NCBI GenBank assembly: GCA_033977485.1
Contig: CM066994.1
Span: 42,309,155-42,373,154, forward strand
Direction: 5' to 3'
DNA length: 64,000 bases
Origin: Hydrangea macrophylla
Taxonomy: Eukaryota; Streptophyta; Magnoliopsida; Cornales; Hydrangeaceae
The translations under genes were made by a program, and so were the position numbers. This document shows positions 54,205 through 64,000 of this stretch, one piece after another (the first letter of the stretch is position 1; each line of letters begins with the position of its first letter). The notes beneath the pieces are model-generated. The model had not been told where the DNA came from and did not search any database. It worked only from the letters and a program-made list of their open reading frames with translations.

Positions 54205-56844
54205 CATATGAGGCTTGGTCATATCAATCTAAATAGGATTGGCAGACTAGTCAAAGAAGGGGTCTTAGGCGATTTGGTTCTCGAACCAATAGAAGTCTGC
54301 GAGTCTTGTTTAGAGGGTAAGATGACCAAAAGGCCCTTTCCTGCAAAGGGCAATAGAACCAATGCATTGTTGGAATTAGTTCATACTGATGTGTGTGGAC
54401 CAATAAATATTAGAGCAAGGGGTGGTTATGAGTATTTCATAACATTTACTGATGACCACTCTAGGTATGGATATGTGTACCTAATGCAGCACAAGTCTGA
54501 AGCCTTTGAAAAGTTCAAAGAGTTTAGGGCTGAAGTGGAGAAGCAATTGGGCACACATATCAAGGCCATTCGATCTGATCGAGGTGGCGAATATCTCTCT
54601 AATGAATTTATTGATCACCTCTTACAGAATGGGATTCTGTCACAGTTGACTGCACCTAGTACGCCTCAGCAAAACGGTGTAGCGGAGAGAAGGAATCGGA
54701 CTCTTTTAGACATGACTAGGTCAATGATGAGTTATTCTGAGTTACCTTTATTTCTTTGGGGTTATGCTTTGGAAACCGCTGCTTACATACTAAATCTAGT
54801 ACCAAGCAAATCTGTTCCCAGGACACCACGAGAGATGTGGATTGGGCGCAAGCCTTCTTTGCAACATCTCCGGATATGGGGATGTCCGGCACATGTGCTA
54901 AAAGGAAAGATGAGCAAGTTGGATTCTAGATCGGAAGTATGTTACTTCGTGGGGTATCCAAAGGGTACTTATGGATGGTATTTTTATGATCCAAGAGAAC
55001 AGAAGGTGTTCGTCAGTACGAATGCTATTTTCTTGGAGGATGATTATATCATGAACCATAAACCTAAGGGAAGGATAGATCTTAGAGAGATAGAAGGAGA
55101 GCCCTCAGTCCAACCCGTAGTTAATAACGATGTAAATCAGGAAAACACCACTTCTTCACCTATTTCCGCACCAGTACCTCGTCGTAGTGGAAGGATTATC
55201 AGCCAGCCTGATAGATACATGTTCTTAGGAGAAGTTTTTGAAGCTGTCTCCATAGAATCTGAATCTGATCCTACCACATACGAAGAGGCAATGGCTGATG
55301 TTGATTCAGCTCATTGGGTTAAAGCTATGAAGGCTGAATTGGAATCTATGGATTCTAATCAGGTCTGGGATCTTGTAGAACTTCCAGCCAATATTAAACC
55401 CATTGGCTGTAAATGGGTCTACAAGAGGAAAAGAGGATCTGATGGAAAGGTTGAGACCTTTAAGGCAAGGCTTGTTGCGAAAGGTTATACTCAGAGGGAG
55501 GGCATTGACTATGAGGAAACCTTCTCGCCGGTGGCCATGCTCAAGTCCATCAGAATACTCTTATCCGTTGCTGCATGCCTAGATTTTGAGATCTGGCAGA
55601 TGGACGTCAAGACTGCATTCTTGAATGGCAATCTTGAGGAGGACATCTATATGCAACAACCAGAAGGGTTCATAGCTGGTCGGAAAGGTAACTTGGTATG
55701 CAAGTTGCAAAAGTCCATTTATGGGCTAAAGCAGGCATCCAGAAGTTGGAACATACGATTTAACCAAGCGGTCAAATCGTTTGGTTTCATACAGAATCTG
55801 GATGAACCTTGTGTATACAAGAAGAGTGAAGGAAAAGTGGTGGCTTTTCTTGTGCTTTACGTTGACGACATTCTACTCATTGGAAATGATGTAGCGGCAT
55901 TGTCAACGGTCAAGGTTTGGCTAGCTAGTACTTTCGATATGAAGGATCTAGGAGAGGCGAGCTATATTCTTGGGATAAAGCTCTTTCGGGATCGCAAGCA
56001 AAAGATAATGGGATTATCTCAAGCTGGTTATATCGATAAGGTGCTAACTAGGTTTTCAATAGATAATTCGAAGAAAGGTTTGTTACCTTTCAGGCATGGT
56101 TTAGCGTTCTCCAAGGACCAGTGTCCAAAGACACAGGAGGAGAGGAATCGCATGACAGGAGTTCCCTATGCTTCTGCAGTGGGAAGTCTCATGTATGCGA
56201 TGTTATGCACTAGACCAGATATCTGCTTTGCCGTTGGCATGGTTAGCAGATATCAGTCGAATCCGGGTCCAGAGCACTGGACAGCCGTTAAGCACATTCT
56301 TAAGTACTTGAGAAGAACTAAAGATTACATGCTTATGTACGGTGGTAGTGAGTTAATTCCAGTGGGATACACTGACTCGGACTTTATGTCAGATAAAGAT
56401 TCGAGGAAGTCGACGTCCGGTCATCTCTTTACCTTGGGAGGTGGTGCTGTCAGTTGGAGGAGCATTAAGCAGAAATGCATTGCAGACTCAACTACAGAAG
56501 CTGAGTATGTGGCTGCTTGTGAAGCCGCAAAGGAAGCTGTTTGGCTCAAGAAGTTCCTTATGGAACTCGAGGTGGTACCAGCGTCGCTGTCGCCTATTAC
56601 GCTTTATTGTGATAATAGTGGGGCAGTGGCTCAGTCCAAGGAGCCAAGGAACCACGGAAAGGGAAAGCACGTAGAGCGGAAATATCATCTTATCCGAGAT
56701 ATTGTTCAACGTGGAGATGTGACTGTCACCAAGATTGCCACAGCTGACAATCTTGCTGATCCGTTTACAAAGGCCTTGCCACAGAAGGTCTTTGATCGTC
56801 ATCTAGATAGTCTAGGTCTTAGATGTAGTTCTGAATGGTTATGA
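54205..56844 (+). CDS. Copia-3 integrase, reverse transcriptase and RNase H
   Basis: An open frame of 878 codons from its first ATG at 54208, in frame with the upstream gag-protease. Integrase has HMRLGHIN ... CESCLEGKM, the catalytic Asp in HTDVCGP and IRSDRGGEY, and Glu in [12 protein letters not shown] starts near [12 protein letters not shown], has [12 protein letters not shown] and the YVDD box at 55858-55869. RNase H shows [23 protein letters not shown] and LYCDNSGA. It ends 15 bp before the polypurine tract. All catalytic residues are present, and expression would require readthrough of the two upstream stops. Confidence 0.95.
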   Translation, partial: HMRLGHINLNRIGRLVKEGVLGDLVLEPIEVCESCLEGKMTKRPFPAKGNRTNALLELVHTDVCGPINIRARGGYEYFITFTDDHSRYGYVYLMQHKSEAFEKFKEFRAEVEKQLGTHIKAIRSDRGGEYLSNEFIDHLLQNGILSQLTAPSTPQQNGVAERRNRTLLDMTRSMMSYSELPLFLWGYALETAAYILNLVPSKSVPRTPREMWIGRKPSLQHLRIWGCPAHVLKGKMSKLDSRSEVCYFVGYPKGTYGWYFYDPREQKVFVSTNAIFLEDDYIMNHKPKGRIDLREIEGEPSVQPVVNNDVNQENTTSSPISAPVPRRSGRIISQPDRYMFLGEVFEAVSIESESDPTTYEEAMADVDSAHWVKAMKAELESMDSNQVWDLVELPANIKPIGCKWVYKRKRGSDGKVETFKARLVAKGYTQREGIDYEETFSPVAMLKSIRILLSVAACLDFEIWQMDVKTAFLNGNLEEDIYMQQPEGFIAGRKGNLVCKLQKSIYGLKQASRSWNIRFNQAVKSFGFIQNLDEPCVYKKSEGKVVAFLVLYVDDILLIGNDVAALSTVKVWLASTFDMKDLGEASYILGIKLFRDRKQKIMGLSQAGYIDKVLTRFSIDNSKKGLLPFRHGLAFSKDQCPKTQEERNRMTGVPYASAVGSLMYAMLCTRPDICFAVGMVSRYQSNPGPEHWTAVKHILKYLRRTKDYMLMYGGSELIPVGYTDSDFMSDKDSRKSTSGHLFTLGGGAVSWRSIKQKCIADSTTEAEYVAACEAAKEAVWLKKFLMELEVVPASLSPITLYCDNSGAVAQSKEPRNHGKGKHVERKYHLIRDIVQRGDVTVTKIATADNLADPFTKALPQKVFDRHLDSLGLRCSSEWL

Positions 56845-56850
56845 GTGCAA

Positions 56851-56859
56851 GTGGGAGTT
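56851..56859 (+). other. Copia-3 polypurine tract
   Basis: GTGGGAGTT directly before the 3' LTR TGTTGGG; AAGTGGGAG is the purine-rich primer for plus-strand synthesis. Confidence 0.75.
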
Positions 56860-58337
56860 TGTTGGGTTTGTGCCCTCAAACCATAACTTTATGTATGAGA
56901 CATTGACATTTTAATATATGGATATCAGCTTTACATTTCATTGTGTATGTTCTTTTCATGAGATGATTGTTAATCCTTAAGTATTATAGTAAGTAATTTG
57001 TGTGTGTATGAGATGCACACAAGTGAGATACGAATTACTATTCTTTAATACTTAGAATGTGTCACAGTGGATGATGAGACTGGATACCTCATCAAGTCTA
57101 CACTGTAGCATAATTAACTACCATTGGATGGAGTGATTAATCTCAATCACTGGAGTGTAGCTCTTAGTTGATATGCTAGTGCTTATAGTGCATTGACGGA
57201 CCTGAGTTTCCTATTGACGCTTAAGACTGTCAAACAGTCAATAGGAACTCATAACTTGTATAAGGTACGTGTTCTTAATCTTGAGACGATTATGAACACA
57301 GACTGTGGATATGGCTGCTTTGACTTACCAATCAGTGAGGTCTATAAAAGATCAACACCTGGGTATCTTGGGTATGTCATATTCATAGGGTTGTGAACAT
57401 ATATTGTCAAGATAGAATATACCCTCTGTTTCAGAGTAAGCATTCCCTTGAGAATGTCACCATGTCGATTACTGAGTACTGCAGTCTTGTTGATAAGAGT
57501 TATCAACATGTTTGGTAATCATGAGAGGTGAATGGGACTCAAGGAATACAAGAAGTAATCATGATTCAGGTTGACAGTAACAGTTATCCGATTACCTGAA
57601 TATGATTACGAATGCTGACGGTAGAGGGACATTAGTACAACATACAAGTCTAGTTATCGCTTCGGATATGTTCTTTTGCGTTGGAATTCAGTTATCGTTT
57701 TATAGTGGAGTAAACTTTAACTGACCAGTTAGTTAGTTTGCTGATCAAAGAGTTTGGTCATGGTGATTAACAAACTGGTCTGAGCCAACAATAAAGAGCC
57801 TAGGAGGTCCCACTCTTAGCTCCGCTAGGATGCTTGGAAAGATGCTTGAGGATGATGTCCAGACAGGTTCGATCGATCGAAGATATCTCGATCGATTGAA
57901 GTCTGCAGGTTCGATTGATCGAAGATGGTTCGATCGATCGAAGGCACTTCGATCGCTCGAAGTCTAGGTCGGTTCTGGGAATCTATAAATAGGGCAGCTG
58001 CGTTCTGGAAAAGGTTGTTCGTCGTTTTGAACGTCAGAAGCTGCAGAAACTGTTTTGGAGTCCCAAAACCTTCTCTATCCTCTCCATTAGGGTTCCCACC
58101 AACCCTAGTCTTTCTGGCAGGCATCCGCAGGAGTCATAAGGGTGAAGATCATCTAGTGGAGGCTGCTGGAAGTTGAAGATCAGAATTGGGTTCAAGACAC
58201 TAAGGTATAACTCGTGTCCCCTCTTGTGCGCATCTGTAGAATTGACGAGTAGTAGATCCGGGCATGCCAATAAAGTTTCATAACTTGATTTTTCCGCTGC
58301 GCGTTTAAACTTTCTATTTAAACCTGTTTTTCCAACA
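56860..58337 (+). repeat. Copia-3 3' LTR, 1478 bp
   Basis: Same length as the 5' LTR and nearly identical. The TCGATCGA cluster is at about 57867-57963 and the TATA box at 57982-57992. Confidence 0.95.
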
Positions 58338-58342
58338 CCGGA

Positions 58343-59903
58343 CCTTTGCCATTCACCACCAACGCCACACCAGACCTCTCTCAATCTCTTCACAACCAAA
58401 CCATCAGAGCAACATAAAAATGATCATAAAACAAGCTTCTAGAAGTTAATTTATCTTATCACAGAAAATAGTTGTGAAATTTTAAAAAAATGTTAAGAAA
58501 TTTATCAACAAAAAGTTGTAAAATTTCACAGAGTTCATGAAATTTCACGAAACCACCACTGCCACACCAGACCTCTACCGATCACCACCACGACCTCACC
58601 TGATCGATCTCTTCACAACCAAACCACCACATCAACATGAAATGATCACAAAACAAGTTTTTGAAATTTAATTTCTCATACCAATACAGAAAAAGTAATG
58701 AACTTTTAAAAAAAAAGTTGTGAAATTTCACAAAAAAAAAAGTGTTCTAACGAACATTGCAAAAACTTTTTACGAATTCGAGCATTTATATCGATCTGCA
58801 AATTATTTTTTGCATAAAATCTATATTTTTACAACTTACTCAACGAGATCTATCAAACAAGTATCGTAGTTGATATCAAAATCTAGAAAAAAAAATGTTG
58901 AGTAACTTCACTGACTTTTTTTTGATAAATTTCTCAACAAAATGTGTTAAAAAAAAAACATTCCTTAGAGATGACGGTGGCTGTTATTTTTGGTATTTAA
59001 TACCAAATGTCACCAGAGCATTCTTAGAGATGACGGTGGTGGTTGGCTTTTCTGTCACATTTCGGCGGCGGCAAAGAACAAAGATTTCACCAATTCTGGT
59101 GAAAAAGACAAAGATGGTCGCAATGGTGGTGGATCTGGAATTCGTGGTGGTCGTTGATGGTCGTGGCTAGTGGTCGTTGGTGATGGAAGTAGTCGATGGT
59201 GGTTGTCGGCGATGGCGGTGGATGGAGAGGCAGCAACAGCTTTCGCTTTTGGTGAGCACGGAGAGGATGGTGGTAGTCGCCGGAGAGGATGGTGGTAGTC
59301 TCCGGAGATGATGGTGGTTACCGGTGGTCTCGCCTCTGGTTCTCAATGGTCAGTGACGGTGGTGGTTGGTGGTCCGATCAGAGATCGCCTCTGGTTCTCT
59401 CTCTGATCGTATTCTCTCTCTCTCTCTCTCTCTCTTTGATTGTGTTTTCTCTCTCTAACTGAAAATGAATGAAGTGGTATATTGGTCACAATTAGAAGTA
59501 GTTGAGTTTATCCCCAACAACTTCCACCAAACATTTCCTTGTCCCCAAATATTTTTCCCGTGTGTCTTATAACCAAATATTTCTCCTAATTTAGTATTTA
59601 ATACCAAATTTCTATACATTAAATAAAGTTATAATTATGGATGAGTCCATTTAAATTTCTGTGGGACATGGGACACACACAAACATGCCATACATGCTTT
59701 CACATATGCACATATACAGTATGAATATATATGGTCTATCATAAATTATTGAAGGCAAAGTGTTTGCACCCAAAAACCGCCCACGGTTTTTGAGCCCGAA
59801 TGGATCGAAGTGGGCTTGGGTTTGATCGGCCCAGGACTAGTTCTGGATGGCCGGAAGCAAACACCAAGAGAAAATGGTATCGATTGTTTGAATTTGTATG
59901 CAT
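58343..59903. other. Intron 5 sequence 3' of copia-3
   Basis: 58343-58650 is ACC/CACCAC-rich. At 58470-58760 GTTGTGAAATTTCACA-type words recur. 58785-58875 is the reverse complement of about 27390-27470. 59000-59380 is GGTGGT/GTCGCCGGAGAGG-rich low complexity. A CT microsatellite is at 59414-59434. 59470-59903 is unremarkable. No gene. Confidence 0.5.
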
Positions 59904-59990
59904 GGCATATGGTCTAGAATGATTGGAGGCACATTGATGCAGACCATCATATTGATTTGGGTCACTTATCTGATTGACTGGAATAAAGAG
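59904..59990 (+). pseudogene. MATE exon 6 with mutated splice acceptor
   Basis: Encodes [29 protein letters not shown], the conserved last-helix region of plant MATEs, in a single open frame. The intron before it ends TATGCAT instead of the expected ...GCAG, so the AG acceptor is lost. The donor AAAGAG|GTAAAA is intact. The coding part is undamaged, but normal splicing into it is not expected. Confidence 0.85.
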
Positions 59991-60339
59991 GTAAAACATT
60001 CTCTTTTATGGCTTTGTTTGGTTCACTTATCGCTTTTCTTTGTTTGGTTTATAAGTAAAATAATGAAGAAAAGGGATAAAAATAAAATTAAAGTCTGGAA
60101 TTTAGTGAATCATTTTTATTTCTTTTTTGAGTTTCTTGCATACTAGCGCCGAATGTTAAGGCTTTGTTTGATTCGCATATTTAGTGAAAGAAAGGAAAGA
60201 AAACACTGGGAAAGGAAAGGAGGAAAGAAATCACTGGAAAATCCCTATTTTTGTTTACTTGACAAGTAAAAGATAGTGAAAAAAGGCATTTTTTTAAAAA
60301 AAATTACAAGATCTACAGACAAAGCATACTAGTGCCGAG
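59991..60339. other. Intron 6, first part
   Basis: AT-rich, with AAGGAAAGxAAAAG-type runs near 60190-60260 and no feature beyond the 8-bp GTGCCGAG duplicated by the MITE that follows. Confidence 0.4.
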
Positions 60340-60549
60340 TAAGGGTGAAATCGGTTCGGTTCAGTCGGTTTTTTTTTTATTATTTTTGGGAGGGGGGGGA
60401 TCACCGACTGATTGGTTCGGGTCGGGTCAATTTTTTCAATTGCAGGCTTAATTTTCGGTTCGGTTTTCGATTTTACACTGCACCACCCTTATGAAAATCG
60501 ATCGATTCGGTTCGGTGATTCGATTTTTTCAATTTTTGTTTCAGCCCTA
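60340..60549. mobile_element. 210-bp hAT-type MITE
   Basis: Ends are TAAGGGTGAAATCGG and the complement TTTCAGCCCTA, with internal GGTTCGGTT repeats. Flanked by the perfect 8-bp duplication GTGCCGAG (60332-60339 and 60550-60557). Non-coding. Confidence 0.87.
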
Positions 60550-60758
60550 GTGCCGAGGATCAAGTATGGTTCATTGATTAAGTGAAAGAACTGACAAAAA
60601 AAAATATGAAGGAAATTTTTTTTCTTTATTTGTAAAAAGAAAGTAAAATTGAACTAAAAATCTGAAATTTTACGAATCACATTTTTTCTATAGTTTAAAA
60701 ATTTTGTATTCGAACTCTATTTAAGCATGGTAAAAACACAAAAGAAATACTCAGAGAA

Positions 60759-60763
<5 letters not shown>

Positions 60764-60798
<35 letters not shown>
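60764..60798 (+). repeat. (CT)n microsatellite
   Basis: About 17 CT units in intron 6. Confidence 0.95.
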
Positions 60799-60803
<5 letters not shown>

Positions 60804-60832
60804 AAATTTGCAAATCAAATGGAGCCTAAAGG

Positions 60833-61455
60833 TCCGTTTGATAAAACCGAAAATTAAGTGTTGATTTTAAGTACTGAAAGTTTTAAGCGATTGAATTTGC
60901 AATATTAAAACAATGTTTCAAGTACTGAAATAGAATGCATTCAGTGATTATTTTCAATAGAAAATTTTCACTCTGTTTAAACCTCCCAGAAGCCCCTAAT
61001 TCCTGTCTAAAACACGAGAAAACTTTGCCTTGTGGGTAAACCTTCGGCCAGGCCTCACTCTAGTTAGGCCTCTTCTAGGGGATCATGTCTAGTAGAGTAA
61101 TCAGACGATTCTTGATGACTATTATATTATTAATTCCACGTGCAAAACCATGTACTCTCCCGGTGCTTTCCTTTTAGGTTGGACCAAGATATTCTTTCCA
61201 ACGGGATTTAATTTGTTCCAGTCAGTAAGGGGCATACCTTCAGTGTGCTTCTAGTTCTAGAAGGAATTCTTAACCCATCGATTGAAGAGGAGAGGCAGTC
61301 CTGTTCTAAGGTCGGCACGCTCTTATCCTAGTATCCGTTAAAGTTTTCAGTGGATTTTTCACTGCTTTTGCAATTAAGTGGTACATTATCAAATGCACTA
61401 AAAAAGATTAAGTGCTGAAAATTTTCATTTTCAACACTTAATTGGGTTATCAACT
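60833..61455 (+). repeat. Member of a 250-bp dispersed repeat family, split by an insertion
   Basis: The phrases TTTGATAAAACxGAAAATTAAGT, TTTTAAGCGATT(A/G)AAT and CACTTAATTGGGTTATCAA match 29447-29698 and 38366-38654, and more loosely 61998-62200. Here a block of about 370 bp (60975-61345) interrupts the unit between GAAAATTTTCAC and TGGATTTTTCACTG. Confidence 0.7.
60975..61345. other. Compositionally distinct insertion, possibly organelle-derived
   Basis: Higher in GC than the surrounding intron, without homopolymers, and with text such as GAAGAGGAGAGGCAGTCCTG that reads like plant mitochondrial intergenic DNA. It cleanly interrupts a dispersed repeat. No coding sequence or terminal repeats seen. 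The organellar origin is a guess from style only. Confidence 0.3.
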
Positions 61456-62310
61456 CTAAGTTTTGTACTATTCCATTCCAATTCTATTTAACACAAGCAC
61501 GGAAACTCACACACAGACACTATCTCACACAAGGGCTTAAATGACATGTATGTAAGAACTGTCCCCCTTTTTTTTTGGGCACATTTTACTTCATTTTTTT
61601 TTTTGGCAAAAATTTTTTTTGTACCCTCTCTTCTTGATCTTTCATAGACTAGTTTACATCCACCAAATGTTTTTTTTTTCCACACCTACATGGACAAAAG
61701 AAGATGCATCATGAATCCCACTCAATGCACAATATGGGTAGCTCCCCTAGTTTATCACCTTGATGGAGATGCAAAACCTAAATTTTTTGGTCTCTCCAGT
61801 TATGGACAAAATTTGCATGGTAGAGTAAAAATAAAGGAAAAGAGAACAGGATAATAGAAAAAAAATTAAAATTTTGGAATATTGTGAGCCACATTCCTGT
61901 CTCTTTACTTGAGTTTATGTAATATTTTTTTTAAAATATTTAATTTTGAAGTTATTTAACAACGGAAGATAACACCAGAAAAAATAGAATAGAGATTTAC
62001 AGCCCATTTGCTAAAATTGAAAATTAAGTAGAAACAATGTTTTACTTGCAAATATTCAGTAGGAAATTTTTACGTCAATTTTTGGTAGGTTTTCAGCTAC
62101 TTTTTCTTTCTTCGGGAAATTGTTAACTAATAAAAAAAGAAAAGATTTCAGGTCTTTTTCAGTAGTGGCAAACCCTTGTACAGTATCAAACACGCTGAAA
62201 ATAAAAATTGCCAAAAAAAAAAACTTATTTTCGCACACGCGCACTCACTCACTTACGAATGGGTTCGAAATTTTGAATTATGTGACATTTGATTTTGAAT
62301 TGAATTTCAG
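61456..62310. other. Intron 6, last part
   Basis: AT-rich with T-runs at 61568, 61597 and 61672. A loose member of the 250-bp dispersed family is at about 61998-62200. Ends GAATTTCAG before exon 7. Confidence 0.45.
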
Positions 62311-62376
62311 GTGGACAAAGCTTTGAAGAGGTTGGATCAGTGGGAGGACAAGAAGGAACCACTTTTGCAGGACTGA
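62311..62376 (+). CDS. MATE exon 7 and stop codon
   Basis: Encodes VDKALKRLDQWEDKKEPLLQD and TGA, the charged cytosolic tail typical of plant MATEs (compare xRLxKWxDKK). The acceptor is AATTTCAG, phase 0 with exon 6 (NKE|VDK). Undamaged. Marks the 3' end of the locus. Confidence 0.85.
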   Translation: MDKALKRLDQWEDKKEPLLQD

Positions 62377-63610
62377 ATTGATCATCAAAAACCTTCATCC
62401 CACCCAAAAAAATGACTCCACTCTACTTTTCCATCATTTAAATTTTCTGTGAGAATCACCAAACCTAACTTTTCAGTGACAAACTCGGGGGGGGGGGTAA
62501 AAAGAAGTGGAGTTCTAGATTTAGATTTGTTCTTCGTAGTTGTTGAGTTTGACATGTATGAGTTTCCTTTAATTATTAAAGAGCTAAATGTAGTGCATGT
62601 GTATCGGCGGTTGAACTTTTTTTTTTCCTTGTGTGAAGAGTGACTGAATAAGTAGTTTTAAATGGTTTGCTATTCCATCAATGAGTTTACCTTTGGTTTA
62701 CCATACTTAATACTTTGAGAGTATGTGTGAGTGGTTTTTGAGGGGTGGTAGGATTCAATATTGGTTGCAACGAGTATACCACATCACTATCTATCACATT
62801 AGTAATAGAAAAGTAGTTTTTTCTAATTTGGAATGAGATTCCCCTGGAAAATGGAGATAGATGGACTAATAAAGGGATACTACATCACCTATATAACCGT
62901 TACATTCAAAATTTAGACAGGTGGTAGGGCGGAGACACAAAAATATTAGTCTAGGGCCTCGGATTTAACAGGCGTGCATTTATTAACAACTTTATACGGG
63001 GGTTTTGAGGCAGCGCCCCCGAGGTGATTACTTTGGGTCTGTGTATACATATTTGTTGTTTGTCTGTTTGTTTGTGTTTTGTTTTGTTTTTTTTAAGAGT
63101 TGATTAAATCCATTTCAAAACAAATCATTGCAAAATGGAGAGGCTTACCAATTGCATGACTTGCTATATGGCTGAGACGATGTTCCAGCACAATATCACT
63201 CTCTTACCTATTGCTGTTGAACTTGAAAAAATACCGTAAAAGTAAGACATTGTTGTCACCAGCTACCAAATTCCTCATTACCTATTGAATGTGAATGGAC
63301 TGAGAATAAGTTGTCCGAGTAACCGAGAAGTTGGATTTGTCCAACTCCTAAATTTTATGATATGGGTCACCGCTGAGTTATCATTATGTCAGACAACTCT
63401 TCATCTTGAACTCAGAACAAAATATCTTAGAACATTGCTGGTTAGATATCCGTACTTGCATTTGTTCATGAAATATGGAAAATAGAATGTGTTGTGTGAA
63501 TATTTTAGCAATTAAGTAAATGTCATATTTGTAAAGTTGTGAATTGTACAGCAAAACAATTCATTGAATCAATTCCTACTTCTGTGAATTGTTTTGTTGT
63601 ATAGAGAAGT
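62377..63610. other. MATE 3' flank
   Basis: Presumed 3' UTR, then non-coding sequence with a G9 run at 62488-62496 and T-runs. An imperfect inverted repeat GAATTGTACAGCAAAACAATTCA ... TGAATTGTTTTGTTGTATAG lies at 63540-63605, just before the next LTR. No gene recognised. Confidence 0.45.
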
Positions 63611-64000
63611 TGTTAGGACAACAAACTTTCCCGCCCTTTTCTGTGACTCTTCTAGAAGCTAAGTCTTTGTATAAGAGAGCTAATCTTTCTCAGTTCTAAT
63701 TCAAATGAAGAAAATCTTTCAGTTCTCTATCAATCCTTTAGATTCATATCATCAAGTTCTTGAGTTTGCAAATGTTTAAATCATTTTAATTCATATTCTA
63801 CTGTCAATTTGTGTTTTTCATCATGGTATCAGAGCCATAGATCTTCCCTGTTCATGCTCATCATCGTCTTTTTTCGTCTCTGCTGCATTTGTTCTTCTTT
63901 TCTTCAAACTTTCAAGATCAATTCAATGACAACATCTACGAAATCTCTCAATCTTCCTGCAAATCTGATCTTCTTCGTATCAAATCTGTATTCAGTCATC
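63611..64000 (+). mobile_element. Copia-4: 5' end of a further Ty1/copia element, cut by window edge
   Basis: A short LTR (here taken as 63611-63823, TGTTAGGAC ... TTTTCATCA; the start could lie further left) is followed directly by TGGTATCAGAGCC at 63824-63836, the initiator-Met primer-binding site. A gag-like ORF begins 90 bp later. The rest lies outside the window, so LTR limits cannot be verified by a second copy. Confidence 0.8.
63926..64000 (+). CDS. Copia-4 gag, N-terminal 25 codons
   Basis: The ATG at 63926 opens MTTSTKSLNLPANL ... FVSNLYSVI, resembling the start of copia gag proteins that continue into a KLxxxNYxxWK segment. Partial at the window edge; the identification rests mainly on the adjacent primer-binding site. 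Confidence 0.6.
   Translation, partial: MTTSTKSLNLPANLIFFVSNLYSVI

Larger units (their letters stand above)
49681..58337 (+). mobile_element. Copia-3: young Ty1/copia retrotransposon with long LTRs
   Basis: An 8657-bp element flanked by the 5-bp duplication CCGGA (49676-49680 and 58338-58342). The two 1478-bp LTRs differ at about three positions by eye (near 50648, 50844 and 51126). A perfect initiator-Met primer site TTGGTATCAGAGCC is at 51160-51173. One 1330-codon gag-pol frame (52855-56844) is interrupted only by two nonsense codons. It lies in MATE intron 5. Confidence 0.97.
24088..62376 (+). pseudogene. MATE (DETOXIFICATION/TT12-type) transporter locus, decayed and transposon-inflated
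   Basis: Six exon types of one plant MATE gene lie in order on the + strand: exon 2 at 24088-24653, 3 at 25753-25809, 4 at 28733-28941 (duplicate 36763-37003), 5 at 40126-40244, 6 at 59904-59990 and 7 at 62311-62376. Exon phases join correctly (exon 2 to 3 gives SIC/VS; 3 to 4 gives AAA-R/S-VRVGNELG; 4 to 5 gives SG-VAVGCGW). MATE proteins are 12-helix cation antiporters that move flavonoids, alkaloids or organic acids across vacuolar or plasma membranes. Exon 1 is absent from the window. Lesions in exons 2, 4A, 4B and the exon 6 acceptor make this a pseudogene. Intron 5 alone is 19.7 kb because of two copia elements. Confidence 0.85.

Noticed and set aside
49520..59400. Large terminal inverted repeat element surrounding copia-3
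   Set aside because: The two flanks share only low-complexity ACC/GGT and CCGGCGA words in opposite orientation. I could not find precise ends or a target-site duplication.
63285..63485. 66-codon frame downstream of the MATE locus
   Set aside because: No recognisable domain, partner or splice context; likely chance.

Overview
The window is nuclear DNA of a flowering plant, most likely a eudicot. The evidence is plant-type Ty3/gypsy (Tat lineage) and Ty1/copia LTR retrotransposons, plant hAT- and Mutator-type MITEs, a plant mobile domain gene, and the GT-AG split exons of a plant DETOXIFICATION-type MATE transporter. The species cannot be named from sequence alone. Nothing prokaryotic is present.

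Positions 1-20786 hold one very large Tat-lineage Ty3/gypsy retrotransposon on the + strand, cut by the left window edge inside its 5' LTR. It has gag, a protease, reverse transcriptase/RNase H, a second archaeal-type RNase H and integrase (1598-7847), all broken by nonsense codons. An 11-kb region between integrase and the 3' LTR carries at least four genes in ANTISENSE orientation. One is a plant mobile domain (PMD) gene with a canonical 95-bp intron. The other three, plus the C-terminal half of the PMD protein, share a domain I could not match to a named family (G[DN]x(3-5)WRG ... LExxYxxxPxTF ... WL, then coiled coil). A C-rich, TCGAY-dense degenerate repeat region of about 3 kb lies between them. 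The LTRs differ by only about 1-1.5%.

Positions 24088-62376 hold the exons of one MATE transporter locus spread over 38 kb. Recognisable exons are 2 (24088), 3 (25753), 4 (28733, with a duplicate at 36763), 5 (40126), 6 (59904) and 7 (62311). Exon 1 was not found and would lie upstream, possibly beyond the gypsy element. The locus is a pseudogene: exon 2 has an internal deletion and frameshifts, both copies of exon 4 are differently damaged, and exon 6 has lost its acceptor AG. Its introns hold a tandem segmental duplication (about 27.7-30.7 kb and 30.7-39.0 kb), three complete copia elements (31066-35718 minus, identical LTRs; 42871-48210 minus, old; 49681-58337 plus, LTRs about 99.8% identical), several MITEs with clear target-site duplications, and several minisatellites.

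The right edge (about 63611-64000) is the 5' end of a fourth copia element: LTR, tRNA-Met primer-binding site and the start of gag. The window is therefore a decayed host transporter gene inflated by nested transposons. The antisense gene family carried by the gypsy element is the most unusual content.
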